Shown here one piece after another: positions 32,803 through 41,822 of a stretch of 64,000 nucleotides of DNA (position 1 is its first letter; each line of letters starts with the position of its first letter). Below the pieces are notes generated by a model. That model saw only the letters and a list, made by a program, of their open reading frames with translations. It was not told the origin of the DNA and ran no database searches. The DNA comes from Halomonas shengliensis (GTDB lineage Bacteria > Pseudomonadota > Gammaproteobacteria > Pseudomonadales > Halomonadaceae): positions 1 to 64,000 of the forward strand of contig NZ_FNIV01000015.1 of NCBI RefSeq assembly GCF_900104135.1, in the 5' to 3' direction. The position numbers were made by a program, and so were the translations under genes.

Positions 32803-33966
32803 TTACTCCTTGCTCGTAGTCTCGGCGGCGGCCTGGGCGGTGCGCTCGGCGGCGCGGAAACGGGCGCCCAGGTGGTGGGTCATGGCGCGCTGGGTGATCT
32901 GCCCGCAGACCCGCCCCTCGTCGTCGACGCAGGGCAGCCAGGTGGTGTCCTGGGCGAACATCAGCGAGGCGACCTTACGCAGGTCGTCGTCGAGCCCGAC
33001 GGTCGCCGGCACGTTTTGGAAGTGATCGCGGCAGTAGCCGCGGGTGGTGCGGGCCACGGCGCGGGTGATCAGGCCGACCGGCTGGCGCTGGTCGTTCACC
33101 ATCAGGATGGAGTTCTGGTAGCCGAAGTCATCGATGCGGGCCAGCGCCTGCTCCAGGGTGTCGCCGGGGGAGACGGTGCCGATCTCGTCGCTGACGATCT
33201 CGTTCACCTTGACCAGGTTGAGGCGCTTGAGCGCCCGGTCCTCGCCCAGGAAGGACTCGACGAAGGCGTTCCTGGGGGCCGCCAGCAGGTCGTCCGGCTC
33301 GGAGTACTGGACCAGCTTGCCCTCGCGGAACACCGCGATGCGATCGCCCATCTTGATCGCCTCGTCGATGTCGTGGCTGACGAACATGATGGTCTTCTTG
33401 AGCTCCTGCTGCATCTTGAGGAACTCGTCCTGGATCACCGCGCGGTTGATGGGGTCGATGGCGCCGAAGGGCTCGTCCATCAGCATCACCGGCGGGTCGG
33501 CGGCGAGCGCCCGGGCGACCCCGATGCGCTGTTGCTGGCCGCCGGAGAGCTCGTTGGGATAGCGCTTGAGGAAGGCGTCGGGCTCGAGGGCGATCATCGC
33601 CATCAGTTCGCGGGCCCGCTCGCGGTACCTGGCCTTGTCCCAGCCCAGCAGCTTGGGCACCACCGTGATGTTCTCCTCGATGGTCATGTTGGGGAACAGG
33701 CCGATCTGCTGGATCACGTAGCCGATGTTGCGGCGCAGGCTCTGGGTGTCCATGTCGGTGGTGTCCTCGCCGTCGATGAACACCTTGCCGGAGGTCGGCT
33801 GGACGATGCGGTTGATCATCTTCAGCGTGGTGGTCTTGCCGCACCCGGAGGGGCCGAGCAGGATGCAGATCTCGCCCCGGGGTACCTCCATGCTGATGTG
33901 GTCGGCGGCGACCACGGCACCCTTGGGGGTATCGAAGACCTTGGTCAGGTTATCGAGCTTGATCAT
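32803..33966 (-). CDS. Osmoprotectant ABC transporter ATPase with tandem CBS domains
   Basis: The 387-residue ATPase powers betaine-type uptake. Its nucleotide domain has Walker A GPSGCGKTT, signature LSGGQQQRIGVARAL, Walker B VMLMDEPFGAIDP and the switch FVSHDIDEAIKMGD. From about residue 250 two CBS domains follow (NSILMVNDQRQPVGLITRAV and DTTWLPCVDDEGRVCGQITQ). In OpuA/OpuC systems such domains sense ionic strength and gate transport. The start ATG 33966 is 42 bases after the upstream permease; only 4 bases separate it from the next permease gene. It is a core member of the four-gene transporter operon. Confidence 0.95.
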   Translation of the reverse strand: MIKLDNLTKVFDTPKGAVVAADHISMEVPRGEICILLGPSGCGKTTTLKMINRIVQPTSGKVFIDGEDTTDMDTQSLRRNIGYVIQQIGLFPNMTIEENITVVPKLLGWDKARYRERARELMAMIALEPDAFLKRYPNELSGGQQQRIGVARALAADPPVMLMDEPFGAIDPINRAVIQDEFLKMQQELKKTIMFVSHDIDEAIKMGDRIAVFREGKLVQYSEPDDLLAAPRNAFVESFLGEDRALKRLNLVKVNEIVSDEIGTVSPGDTLEQALARIDDFGYQNSILMVNDQRQPVGLITRAVARTTRGYCRDHFQNVPATVGLDDDLRKVASLMFAQDTTWLPCVDDEGRVCGQITQRAMTHHLGARFRAAERTAQAAAETTSKE

Positions 33967-34008
33967 GTGGTTTCCTTGTCAGGGGCCGGGGATCGATATC
34001 GCGGGGGA

Positions 34009-34674
34009 TCAGGCCGTCTCGGCGGCCCGCTCCATGCCCTTGGGCGTCAGGCGCTTCTGCACGTAGAGCAGGGTGTAGTCGACGACGATCGCCAGCAGGC
34101 TCACCGCGACGGCGCCGACGATCAGCTGGCGCGGGTCGGACTGCGAGATGCCGCGGCTGATGAAGGTGCCGAGCCCGCCGGCGCCGATGTAGGCGGCGAT
34201 CGCCATCACCCCGATGTTGAGCACCACCGCCGTCCTGACACCGGCCATGATCACCGGCACCGCCAGCGGGATCTCCACCATGCGCAGGCGCTGGTTGGGG
34301 CTCATGCCGATGCCGCGGGCGGCCTCGCGCAGCGCCGGGTTGACGTTGTTGATGGCGGTGTAGGTGTTGCGGATGATAGGCAGCTGGGAGTAGAGCAGCA
34401 CCGCGATCACCGCCGGCACATAGCCGATGCCGTGGCCGATCAGCGAGAGCACCGGGATCATGATCCCGAACAGCGCGATCGAGGGGATGGTGACGATGAT
34501 CGAGGCCAGGTAGAGCACCAGCTGCGCCACCCGCTCGTTCTTGGTGATGGCGATGCCGATGGGGACGCCGGTGAGGGTGGCGATGCCCACCGCCACGCCC
34601 ACCAGGGAGATATGCTCCAGGGTGCGCGTAAGCAGCAGGTCGAGGTTGTCCAGCGCGTACTGAATCAGCTCCAA
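34009..34674 (-). CDS. Osmoprotectant ABC transporter permease (upstream copy)
   Basis: This 221-residue membrane protein has about five to six helices (VGVAVGIATLTGVPIGIAI, SIIVTIPSIALFGIMIPVL, YVPAVIAVLLYSQLPIIRNT) and the coupling loop NPALREAARGIGMSPNQRLR. It is the first gene of the leftward operon permease-ATPase-permease-binding protein-amidohydrolase-yjbQ. The 256 bases upstream (34675-34930) separate it from panE and should hold the promoter. An AT-rich stretch near 34810-34870 is the likeliest site, although no clear hexamers were fixed. In high salt this system would import compatible solutes. Confidence 0.93.
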   Translation of the reverse strand: MELIQYALDNLDLLLTRTLEHISLVGVAVGIATLTGVPIGIAITKNERVAQLVLYLASIIVTIPSIALFGIMIPVLSLIGHGIGYVPAVIAVLLYSQLPIIRNTYTAINNVNPALREAARGIGMSPNQRLRMVEIPLAVPVIMAGVRTAVVLNIGVMAIAAYIGAGGLGTFISRGISQSDPRQLIVGAVAVSLLAIVVDYTLLYVQKRLTPKGMERAAETA

Positions 34675-34930
34675 GGCGACTCTCCTTTGGTGGTGACGTC
34701 ACGCCGAGCTCACGGGTTGCCTCCCGGTCCGCGCTGCCCGACGCCCAGTCGGTCGTCACTGCGGGGGAGAGGGCCGGGGAGCCGCGGCGGTTTGCCTCAC
34801 TCGGTGAAGCGGCAGCTTATCAAACCCCGCGTTCTATTTTGGTTGGTCATGGATGACGATGCGTAATGGTACGAATTGTCATCGCTGATACCGGCCCGCC
34901 TATGCCAGCCGACGGCGGCGGGGCGAGCCC

Positions 34931-35863
34931 TCAGGTCTCGCCGCGCGCCTTGCGCTCCTGGGGCAGCAGGGCGGCGTGGATCATGGCGTTGACCGGGGTG
35001 GCCACCCCGGCCTCGCGGCCCAGGCGCACCACGGCGCCGTTCTGGGATTCGAGTTCCGAGGGGTGGCCGGCCATGATGTCGCGCTGCATGGAGGCGGTGC
35101 TGGCCTCGGGCAGGGCATCGATGAAGCCCATCGCGCGGGTCGCGGCGTCCGCGGGCAGGGCGATGCCGCGTGCCCTGGCCACCGCCGCGATCTCGGCCAG
35201 GATCGCCTCGATGAGCTCGCGGGTCTCGGGCAGGCGGCGGGTCACCCCGATGGGGGCGCGGGTGAGGGCGCCGATGCCGCTCATGGCGCAGATGAACAGG
35301 AACTTGCTCCATACCGCGACCCGGATGTCGTCGGGGATCTCGGCGGTGACGCCATGGGCCGCGTCGAAGGCGGCCTTGAGGCGCTCGGTGCGCTGGCTCT
35401 TGCGGTTGTCACGCTCGCCGAAGCGCACGAAGGGGGAGACGCCGGCGTGCTTGATGTGCCCGGGCGCCGCCTTCCAGGCCAGGATCCCGCACAGCCCCTC
35501 CAGCACGTGCTCCTCGCCGAGTGCCTCGGCGAGGGTGTCGGCGGCCTCGACGCCGTTTTCCAGTGGCACCACCAGGGTCTCGGGCCCCACCAGGGGGCGG
35601 ATCGCCTCGGCGGCATCCATCACCTGCCACGCCTTGACCGCCACGATGACGGCATCCACCTCACCCACCTGACGTGGATCGTCGCTGGCCTCCACCGCGC
35701 CCAGGTGCAGGTCGCCCTCGATGCTCGAGACCTTGAGCCCGTCGCGCCGCATCGCCGCCAGGTGCTCGCCGCGGGCGATGAAGGTGACCTCGTGGCCGGC
35801 CTCGGCCAGGCGCGCGCCGAAGTAGCCACCCACGCCGCCGCTGCCCATGATCGCGAACCGCAT
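34931..35863 (-). CDS. panE: 2-dehydropantoate 2-reductase (PanE/ApbA family)
   Basis: The 310-residue NADPH-dependent reductase has the Rossmann start MRFAIMGSGGVGGYFGARLA, the family stretch LVVPLENGVEAADTL and the C-terminal domain with the catalytic-Lys region AVWSKFLFICAMSGIGALTR. The SELESQNGAVVRLGREAGVA segment is the usual substrate-binding C-terminus. The reaction is ketopantoate to pantoate for CoA synthesis, although paralogs of this family act on other 2-oxo acids, so the exact substrate is probable rather than certain. The potassium channel gene lies 70 bases upstream in the same direction. Confidence 0.88.
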   Translation of the reverse strand: MRFAIMGSGGVGGYFGARLAEAGHEVTFIARGEHLAAMRRDGLKVSSIEGDLHLGAVEASDDPRQVGEVDAVIVAVKAWQVMDAAEAIRPLVGPETLVVPLENGVEAADTLAEALGEEHVLEGLCGILAWKAAPGHIKHAGVSPFVRFGERDNRKSQRTERLKAAFDAAHGVTAEIPDDIRVAVWSKFLFICAMSGIGALTRAPIGVTRRLPETRELIEAILAEIAAVARARGIALPADAATRAMGFIDALPEASTASMQRDIMAGHPSELESQNGAVVRLGREAGVATPVNAMIHAALLPQERKARGET

Positions 35864-35933
35864 CCTGCTCTCCTTGTGCCGATGTATGGGAAGAGCCTAC
35901 ACCGCCGCGGCGATGTGGGCACGGCGGACGGCC

Positions 35934-36395
35934 TTATCGTTCGCGGCGCGCCGACCAGTGGCGCTGCATCTCCAGGAAGGTCAGCGATGCCGACCAGGTG
36001 ATCAGCATGAAGCCGAGCAGGGCCTCGCTGCCGGTGATGAAGCGGATCGGCCCGCTGGGAAAGAGGTCGCCGTAGCCCAGGGTGGTATAGGTGATGGCCG
36101 AGAAGTAGACGTAGTCGAGCAGGTTGACGGTCTCGAGGCCCACCAGCTGACCCGCCAGGGGATGCTCGCCGAGCAGCGCCATTCCCACGCCGAAGATCCA
36201 GATTTCCGCCACGTGGGTCGCGAAGAGGACGAAGCTGAGCATCAGGAAGCGCCGGCGAAGGGTGCCGTGGGCACGCTCCAGCCCCCGCCACAGCCGCATC
36301 GAGACCTCGTAGTGCAGCAGGATGCAGACTGCCACGGCGATCAGGGTCACGACCACCGCCCACAGGTGGCCGGCATCAAGCTGGGCATCGAACAC
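35934..36395 (-). CDS. Two-TM potassium channel family protein
   Basis: The 153-residue membrane protein has an N-terminal helix (LWAVVVTLIAVAVCILLHY), a second (FLMLSFVLFATHVAEIWIFG), then a pore loop with the K+ selectivity signature TYTTLGYGD and a final helix (SEALLGFMLITWSASLTFL). It lacks RCK or other regulatory domains, so it is a minimal ion-channel protein (Ion_trans_2 type). K+ flux would suit a halophile's osmotic response. The start at 36395 lies opposite the AMP phosphorylase-like gene; a GTGGGGC/GCCCCAC hairpin (36439-36445/36454-36460) lies in the 170-base divergent gap. Confidence 0.88.
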   Translation of the reverse strand: MFDAQLDAGHLWAVVVTLIAVAVCILLHYEVSMRLWRGLERAHGTLRRRFLMLSFVLFATHVAEIWIFGVGMALLGEHPLAGQLVGLETVNLLDYVYFSAITYTTLGYGDLFPSGPIRFITGSEALLGFMLITWSASLTFLEMQRHWSARRER

Positions 36396-36565
36396 GGGTG
36401 GACCTCCACGGGGGGGAGGGGTCAGCCTAGCGTGATCGGTGGGGCGACGTTAAGCCCCACGCGACGCCATGACGCCTCGTCGCGGCGGCTGGTAGGATGC
36501 TGCTAACGATCACTCCATGATGGCCAGGCCCTTGCCCCGGCCGCCATGCCTGCCTGGACGTCGCC

Positions 36566-38146
36566 ATGAAGACGAGTTCCCCCGCGGTGGCACCGCTGGA
36601 CGATACCCTCTCGCCGCTGGCGCTCAAGCGCGTCGGCATCGATACCTACCGGGAGAACGTGGCCTACCTGCACCGGGACTGCCACCTCTACCGCGCCGAG
36701 GGCTTCCAGGCGCTCTCCAAGGTGGAGGTGCGCGCCAATGGCCAGCGCATCCTCGCCAGCCTCAATGTGGTTGACGACCCCGGCATCGTCGACTGTCAGC
36801 AGCTCGGCCTCTCCGAGGATGCCTTCGTCTCGCTGGGGCTGGCGGAGGGGCGACCGGTGAGCGTCTCCCAGGCGGAGCCGCCGGCCTCGATCCCCGCCCT
36901 GCACCGCAAGATCCGTGGCGAGCGCCTTGCGCGCGACGACTACCGGGCGATCATCCAGGACATCGCCGAGCTGCGTTACTCGAAGATCGAGCTGACCGCC
37001 TTCGTGGTGGCCTGTGACCTGGGCGAGCTGGACCGCGAGGAGATCTTCTTCCTCAGCGATGCCATGTGCCGGGTGGGGCGGCGCCTCGACTGGCATGAGC
37101 ACCCGGTGGTGGACAAGCACTGCATCGGCGGCATTCCCGGCAACCGCACCTCGATGCTGGTGGTGCCCATCGTCGCCGCCCACGGCCTGCTCTGCCCCAA
37201 GACCTCGTCGCGGGCCATCACCTCGCCCTCGGGCACCGCCGACACCATGGAGGTGCTGGCCGATGTCGACCTGCCCTTCGATGCCTTGGGCGAGATCGTG
37301 CGCACCCACCGCGGCTGTCTCGCCTGGGGCGGCACCAGCCAGCTCTCGCCGGCCGACGACGTGCTGATCTCGGTGGAGCGCCCGCTCTCCATCGACTCGC
37401 CCGGACAGATGGTCGCCTCGATCCTCTCCAAGAAGGTGGCCGCCGGCTCCACCCACCTGCTGCTGGACATTCCCGTGGGGCCCCACGCCAAGGTGCGCTC
37501 CATGCCCGAGGCGCGGCAGCTGCGCAAGCTGTTCGAGTTCGTGGCGGGACGCATGGGCTTGACCCTGGACGTGGTGATTACCGACGGCAGCCAGCCCGTC
37601 GGCCGCGGTATCGGGCCCGTGCTGGAGGCCCGCGACGTGATGCAGGTGCTCGGCAACCACCCGGAGGCGCCCATGGACCTGCGCCAGAAGTCGCTGCGCC
37701 TGGCCGGGCGGATCCTGGAGTTCGACCCCGACGTGCGCGGTGGCGACGGTTTCGGCATCGCCCGGGATATCCTCGATTCCGGCCGCGCCCTGGAGAAGAT
37801 GCAGGCGATCATCGAGGCCCAGGGCGCCCGCTCCTTCGACCCGGAGGCACCGCCGCTGGCGCCGCACCGCTTCGAGGTGGTCGCCCCCCGGGACGGCATG
37901 GTGGTGGGCATCGACAACCTCAAGCTGGCGCGCATCGCCCGGCTGGCCGGGGCGCCCAAGGCCCTCGGGGCAGGGGTCGATATGGCAGCCCGTCTGGGCG
38001 ACGAGGTCAGGGCCGGGCAGACGCTGTATACCGTCTATGCCGCCTACCGCAACGAGCTGTCCCTGGCCCACCAGTCCAGCGAGCGCGACAGCGGCGTCAC
38101 CCTGGGCCAGCGCGACGAGCTGGCCCACCTGAATGTGGAGATGTGA
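36566..38146 (+). CDS. Thymidine phosphorylase family protein, AMP phosphorylase-like
   Basis: The 526-residue protein resembles archaeal-type AMP phosphorylases: an N-terminal extension of ~90 residues, then the nucleoside-phosphorylase core with [20 protein letters not shown] (phosphate binding), [20 protein letters not shown] and [22 protein letters not shown]-terminal domain with [20 protein letters not shown] follows. AMP phosphorylase cleaves AMP (or CMP/UMP) with phosphate to the base plus ribose 1,5-bisphosphate. The next gene, overlapping it functionally and starting 4 bases after its stop, encodes a PRPP-synthetase-like protein, so the two probably act in one salvage route. The start ATG 36566 lacks a strong ribosome-binding site. 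Confidence 0.85.
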   Translation: MKTSSPAVAPLDDTLSPLALKRVGIDTYRENVAYLHRDCHLYRAEGFQALSKVEVRANGQRILASLNVVDDPGIVDCQQLGLSEDAFVSLGLAEGRPVSVSQAEPPASIPALHRKIRGERLARDDYRAIIQDIAELRYSKIELTAFVVACDLGELDREEIFFLSDAMCRVGRRLDWHEHPVVDKHCIGGIPGNRTSMLVVPIVAAHGLLCPKTSSRAITSPSGTADTMEVLADVDLPFDALGEIVRTHRGCLAWGGTSQLSPADDVLISVERPLSIDSPGQMVASILSKKVAAGSTHLLLDIPVGPHAKVRSMPEARQLRKLFEFVAGRMGLTLDVVITDGSQPVGRGIGPVLEARDVMQVLGNHPEAPMDLRQKSLRLAGRILEFDPDVRGGDGFGIARDILDSGRALEKMQAIIEAQGARSFDPEAPPLAPHRFEVVAPRDGMVVGIDNLKLARIARLAGAPKALGAGVDMAARLGDEVRAGQTLYTVYAAYRNELSLAHQSSERDSGVTLGQRDELAHLNVEM

Positions 38147-38150
38147 CCCC

Positions 38151-39062
38151 GTGAGACGAGACAAGGACCGTTCCCTGCTCTACTTCGTCGACGAGGCCGC
38201 CGCCGCCCGGCGCCTGGCCGATGCCGCCGGCATGGAAGCGCTGGCCGTCGAGTGCCACCGCTTCCCCGACGCCGAGCTCAAGCTGACCCTGCCCTTCATG
38301 GAGGCGGGCGCCGTCCCCGAGCGTCTGGTGATCTACCGCAGCCTCGACCGCCCCAACGACAAGCTGGTGGAGCTGCTGCTGCTGGCGCGTCACGCCCGCC
38401 GCCAGGGCGTGAGACGCCTGGTGCTGGTGGCGCCGTACCTTGCCTACATGCGCCAGGACATCGCCTTCCATCCCGGCGAGATCGTCAGCCAGACCATCGT
38501 CGGCGGCTTCCTGGCCGAGCTGTTCGACGCCGTGATCACCGTGGATCCCCACCTGCACCGCATCGAGCGCCTCGACCAGGCGATCCCCCTGGCGCACGCC
38601 ATCGCGCTCTCCGGCGCGCCGCGCCTGGCCGAGCTGATCGCCGAGAGGCGCCCCGGGGCCCTGCTGCTGGGGCCGGACGAGGAGGCGCGGCAGTGGGTGG
38701 CCCAGGCCGCCGCCGCCATCGGGGGTGACTTCGGGGTGTGCCGCAAGGAGCGACGCGGCGATCGCGACGTGACCATCCAGTTGCCCGAGTTGCCCGTGGC
38801 GGGCCGCGAGGTGGTGCTGATGGACGACGTGGCGAGCTCCGGGCATACCGTGGCCCGCGCCACCGAGGCGCTGCTGGCCGCCGGGGCGCTGTCGGTGGAC
38901 GTGGCCCTGACCCATGCGCTGTTCGCCGGGGATGCCCTGGCGGTGATCCGCGCGGCGGGGGTGGGGGAGGTGTGGAGCACCGACTGTATCGCCCACGAGA
39001 GCAACGCCATCGCCATGGCGCCGGTGCTGGCCGAGGCGCTGGCCGACCTGCGGCAGGGCTGA
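38151..39062 (+). CDS. Ribose-phosphate diphosphokinase (PRPP synthetase)-like protein
   Basis: The ~303-residue protein has the Prs fold: two phosphoribosyltransferase-like halves, with VIYRSLDRPNDKLVELLLLA and RRLVLVAPYLAYMRQDIAFH, the DAVITVDPHLHRIERL segment in place of the usual TVDLHADQIQGFF, and the PRPP/ribose-phosphate loop VVLMDDVASSGHTVA. It is divergent from housekeeping Prs and is coupled to the phosphorylase gene. It may therefore use an unusual ribose phosphate such as ribose 1,5-bisphosphate. GTG 38151 follows GGAG (38137-38140). An ATG at 38133, inside the previous gene, is the alternative. A strong hairpin follows 38 bases after the stop. Confidence 0.85.
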   Translation: MRRDKDRSLLYFVDEAAAARRLADAAGMEALAVECHRFPDAELKLTLPFMEAGAVPERLVIYRSLDRPNDKLVELLLLARHARRQGVRRLVLVAPYLAYMRQDIAFHPGEIVSQTIVGGFLAELFDAVITVDPHLHRIERLDQAIPLAHAIALSGAPRLAELIAERRPGALLLGPDEEARQWVAQAAAAIGGDFGVCRKERRGDRDVTIQLPELPVAGREVVLMDDVASSGHTVARATEALLAAGALSVDVALTHALFAGDALAVIRAAGVGEVWSTDCIAHESNAIAMAPVLAEALADLRQG

Positions 39063-39100
39063 GCGGCCGGCCAGGGACGCTCTGCCCATGCTACCAACGG

Positions 39101-39130
39101 CAGGCGCCGCCCCGATGGGGGCGGCGCCTG
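39101..39130. terminator. Terminator shared by the prs-like gene and a small hypothetical gene
   Basis: CAGGCGCCGCCCC (39101-39113) pairs perfectly with 39118-39130 around a GATG loop, between convergent genes. It is one of several palindromic, GC-rich, T-poor hairpins of the same style in this window. Confidence 0.7.
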
Positions 39131-39153
39131 GTATTGCCGTGCCGTCGAGGCGC

Positions 39154-39402
39154 TCAGGCGAAGGCGGGGCGGGGCATGAAGGCCTTGAGGCTCTCCAGGC
39201 TCAGCACCTGGCGACCGGTCTCGGGCTGGTCGGTCTGGAAGCCGATGTCGAAGCCCTGGTCCGCCAGGCTCTCCTGCCAGAACTCGCGGGTGGCCAGCGC
39301 CTCGGCCTCGCCGGCGCTGGCCGCATGGAAGATGCCGCCGCCGAGGTGCTGTTCCTGACCGCGGGGATGGATGGCGTAGACGTCGACGAGGAAGGCTTGC
39401 AT
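39154..39402 (-). CDS. Small conserved hypothetical protein (82 aa)
   Basis: The protein begins MQAFLVDVYAIHPRGQEQHL and continues GGGIFHAASAGEAEALATRE, with a C-terminal SLESLKAFMPRPAFA. It is a soluble alpha-beta protein without cysteines or signal peptide. I do not recognise the family. An in-frame start at 39435 would add 11 residues; both starts have weak purine-rich sites, and the shorter one puts a beta strand at the very N-terminus, as usual for such small proteins. It converges on the prs-like gene across a shared hairpin, and its promoter lies toward the M42 peptidase end. Confidence 0.6.
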   Translation of the reverse strand: MQAFLVDVYAIHPRGQEQHLGGGIFHAASAGEAEALATREFWQESLADQGFDIGFQTDQPETGRQVLSLESLKAFMPRPAFA

Positions 39403-39543
39403 GACGCTCTCACTGGCTGGTGACTGTGGGTTCATGGTAGCCCCGGTGGCGGGCCGGCGGGAGCGAAACCGGATTCCGTTGTGTTACCCCTCATGACGCC
39501 GCGGCATCATTCCGCGACGGCATGAGGGATGCCGCCAACGACA

Positions 39544-39572
39544 GGGCCCCGCATGCCAGGCATGCGGGGCCC
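39544..39572. terminator. Hairpin downstream of the M42 peptidase gene
   Basis: GGGCCCCGCATG (39544-39555) pairs with 39561-39572, a 12-bp stem around CCAGG. It lies 39 bases past the stop of the M42 peptidase gene on its 3' side. A T-tract is lacking on the minus strand. Confidence 0.6.
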
Positions 39573-39611
39573 TTATCTCGGCAGTCGTCGTTCGGCCCTG
39601 CTGGCGCCGGC

Positions 39612-40865
39612 TTACGACGCCGATTCCCCGGGCGTCTCGGGTTTGTCACTCCCCTGGTGGCCCAGCGCGCCGGCCTCGTCCAGCCGCGGATGGTGGTCGA
39701 GGAACTCGCGGTGCGGGTCAGGCAGGGCGTCCAGGGCCTGGACGCTGCGGGTGATGGCGTGGATCGCCGCCATCACGTCGCGGGTGTTGCCGCTCTCCGA
39801 GATGGTATGCATGTTGCGGATCGGGAAGCCGATGGAGGTGGCCACGCAGTCCACCGACGCGAGCACCCCGGCCATGCCATCGGTGCCGGTGTCCACGCCG
39901 ACGATGTCGCGCTGCATGGGGATCCCGTGCTCCCGGGCGGTGCTCTCGATCAGGCGGTTGAGCTGTTCGCTGGCGATGGAGCCCACCGACATGGTGAAGC
40001 CCTTGCCCATCTCCAGCGGCTGCATGCGCCGGTCGCCGATGCCCGGGGCGGCCACGTAGTCATGGTTGACGTCCACCGCGATGATGGCATCCGGCTCGAG
40101 CTCGCCGGCCAGCACCCGGCTGCCGAAGCGGCCGATCTCCTCGTAGCTGGCGATGGCGAACATCACCCGCACCTGCTGGGTGCCGCCCGCCTCGGCGATC
40201 AGGCGCGCCACCTCGGCGGTGACGAAGCAGCCCAGGCCGTTGTCGAGGTAGGCGCCGTAGAAGGTGTCCGGGCTGAAGCCGTGGCGGATGGGGCGATCGA
40301 GCAGGATGCTGTCGCCGGGGCGTACTCCCAGGTTCTGGACCTGCTGCTTCTTGTTCTCGCCGTGGATCTGCAGGTCGAGGTAGAGCTGCTCCTTCTTGAT
40401 GCCCTTGTCGCCCGAGCGCTGGGCGGGGTCGGAGAAGTGGATGGCGCCCAGCGCCTCCACGGTGCCGCCCTCGATGCGCCGGTAGCGGCCTGGCGCCTCG
40501 GGGTCCTCGCTGAACAGCGTGACCTCGTGCCCGATCAGCACGTTGGGCAGGAAGGAGTCGCTGTTGATCCAGATCTTGCCGTCCTCGCCGATGGAGCGCA
40601 CCTGCATGCGGATCTTGTCGGCGTGGCCGATGATCATCACCTTGAACAGGTCGTCGCGGCCCGGGTGAGTGTCGAGCACCACCCCGGCGTGACCCTTGAA
40701 CTGGTGCAGCTTCCAGCCCGCGGGAGCGAAGCGTTCGAAGTGGGGCTTGAGCACGCCATAGGTCATGGCGGCCTCGAGGCCCACGGGGCTCGGGGCGGCG
40801 AGGATCTCGCGCATCAGCTCGAACTGGGCCTCGGGCATCGGGGCGGTCCAGGGGGTATCGCGCAT
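39612..40865 (-). CDS. M42 family metallopeptidase (glutamyl aminopeptidase-like)
   Basis: The 417-residue enzyme has the tetrahedral aminopeptidase pattern with two metals: IIGHADKIRMQVR (first His-x-Asp), GAYLDNGLGCFVTAEVARLI (bridging Asp), ASYEEIGRFGSRVL (catalytic Glu), IIAVDVNHDYVAAPGIG and the final His in RNMHTISESGNTRDV. It is cytoplasmic. M42 enzymes trim peptides from the N-terminus. One subfamily occurs with dipeptide-osmolyte (NAGGN) genes, but those are not next to it here. The start at 40865 has an ACGGAGAA site; an upstream frame to 41066 is not similar. It is a single gene divergent from the VIT1 transporter. Confidence 0.87.
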   Translation of the reverse strand: MRDTPWTAPMPEAQFELMREILAAPSPVGLEAAMTYGVLKPHFERFAPAGWKLHQFKGHAGVVLDTHPGRDDLFKVMIIGHADKIRMQVRSIGEDGKIWINSDSFLPNVLIGHEVTLFSEDPEAPGRYRRIEGGTVEALGAIHFSDPAQRSGDKGIKKEQLYLDLQIHGENKKQQVQNLGVRPGDSILLDRPIRHGFSPDTFYGAYLDNGLGCFVTAEVARLIAEAGGTQQVRVMFAIASYEEIGRFGSRVLAGELEPDAIIAVDVNHDYVAAPGIGDRRMQPLEMGKGFTMSVGSIASEQLNRLIESTAREHGIPMQRDIVGVDTGTDGMAGVLASVDCVATSIGFPIRNMHTISESGNTRDVMAAIHAITRSVQALDALPDPHREFLDHHPRLDEAGALGHQGSDKPETPGESAS

Positions 40866-41059
40866 TCGGGCGTTCTCCGTGTTCCGAGAGTGAAACAGCG
40901 CCTTGAGGTAAATGGCGCCGAAAGGGAAATAATGCCGAAGGGAAGATGTCGGCGTCAGCTTATCATGCCCGGGACACCCTGCCGCAGTGGCTGCCCAGCG
41001 GGCCCTGGATCTGCCAAGCTGGGAGACACCGGGTCGAGGGACAGGCGAGGAGGGCCGAG

Positions 41060-41818
41060 ATGGCACGACACAAGCGTCAGGCGCTGGAAGCGGAGCACCA
41101 CCCCGAGGCGATCCGTCGCCGCCTCAACGGCGGCAGCGGCGGGCAGAGCCTGCCCGATGCGATCCTGGGTGGCATCGACGGCTGCGTGACCACCTTCGCC
41201 GTGGTCTCGGGGGCCTTCGGGGCGGGCTTCTCGGCCACCGTGGCGCTGGTGCTGGGGTTCGCCAACCTGCTGGCCGACGGTTTCAGCATGGCGATCAGCA
41301 ACTACGAGGCGATCAAGGCCCAGCGCGAGCACGTCGACGGGGTGCGTCGCGACGAGCACCACCATATCGACGTGATCCCCGACGGCGAGCGTGAGGAGAT
41401 TCGCCAGATCTTTCTCGCCAAGGGCTTCTCGGGTGCGATCCTCGAGCGGGTGGTGGAGACCATCTGCAGCGATCGCGAGCTGTGGGTGGAGACCATGCTG
41501 CGCGAGGAGCACGGCCTGCAGACCGAGGGCCTCAGTCCCCTGCGCTCTGGGCTGGTGACCTTCGCCGCCTTCCTGGCAGTAGGGGCGATGCCGCTTGTGC
41601 CCTACGCGGTGCCGGGGCTCGCCACCGATACCCAGTTCCTGGCCAGCCTCGGGCTTGCCGGGCTGATGTTCTTCCTGATCGGCATGGGCAAGAGCCTGGT
41701 CTACCACCAACCAGTGCTCGCCTCCGGGGTGCGCACCCTGCTGATGGGAGGCGCCGCGGCGGGGCTCGCCTACCTCACCGGCCACCTGGCCCAGGCGCTG
41801 TTCGGCGTCAGCATGTAG
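41060..41818 (+). CDS. VIT1/CCC1 family Fe2+/Mn2+ transporter
   Basis: The 252-residue inner-membrane protein has the CCC1 pattern: LPDAILGGIDGCVTTFAVVS and GALVLGFANLLADGFSMAIS-type helices, with the metal-binding cytoplasmic loop HHHIDVIPDGEREEIRQIFL, then three C-terminal helices (FAAFLAVGAMPLVPYAVP, LASLGLAGLMFFLIGMG, LLMGGAAAGLAYLTG). It would export or store Fe2+/Mn2+. ATG 41060 follows AGGAGGG. It ends just before the dyad that serves hsp20, so the hsp20 regulatory region begins 5 bases after its stop. Confidence 0.88.
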   Translation: MARHKRQALEAEHHPEAIRRRLNGGSGGQSLPDAILGGIDGCVTTFAVVSGAFGAGFSATVALVLGFANLLADGFSMAISNYEAIKAQREHVDGVRRDEHHHIDVIPDGEREEIRQIFLAKGFSGAILERVVETICSDRELWVETMLREEHGLQTEGLSPLRSGLVTFAAFLAVGAMPLVPYAVPGLATDTQFLASLGLAGLMFFLIGMGKSLVYHQPVLASGVRTLLMGGAAAGLAYLTGHLAQALFGVSM

Positions 41819-41822
41819 ACCC

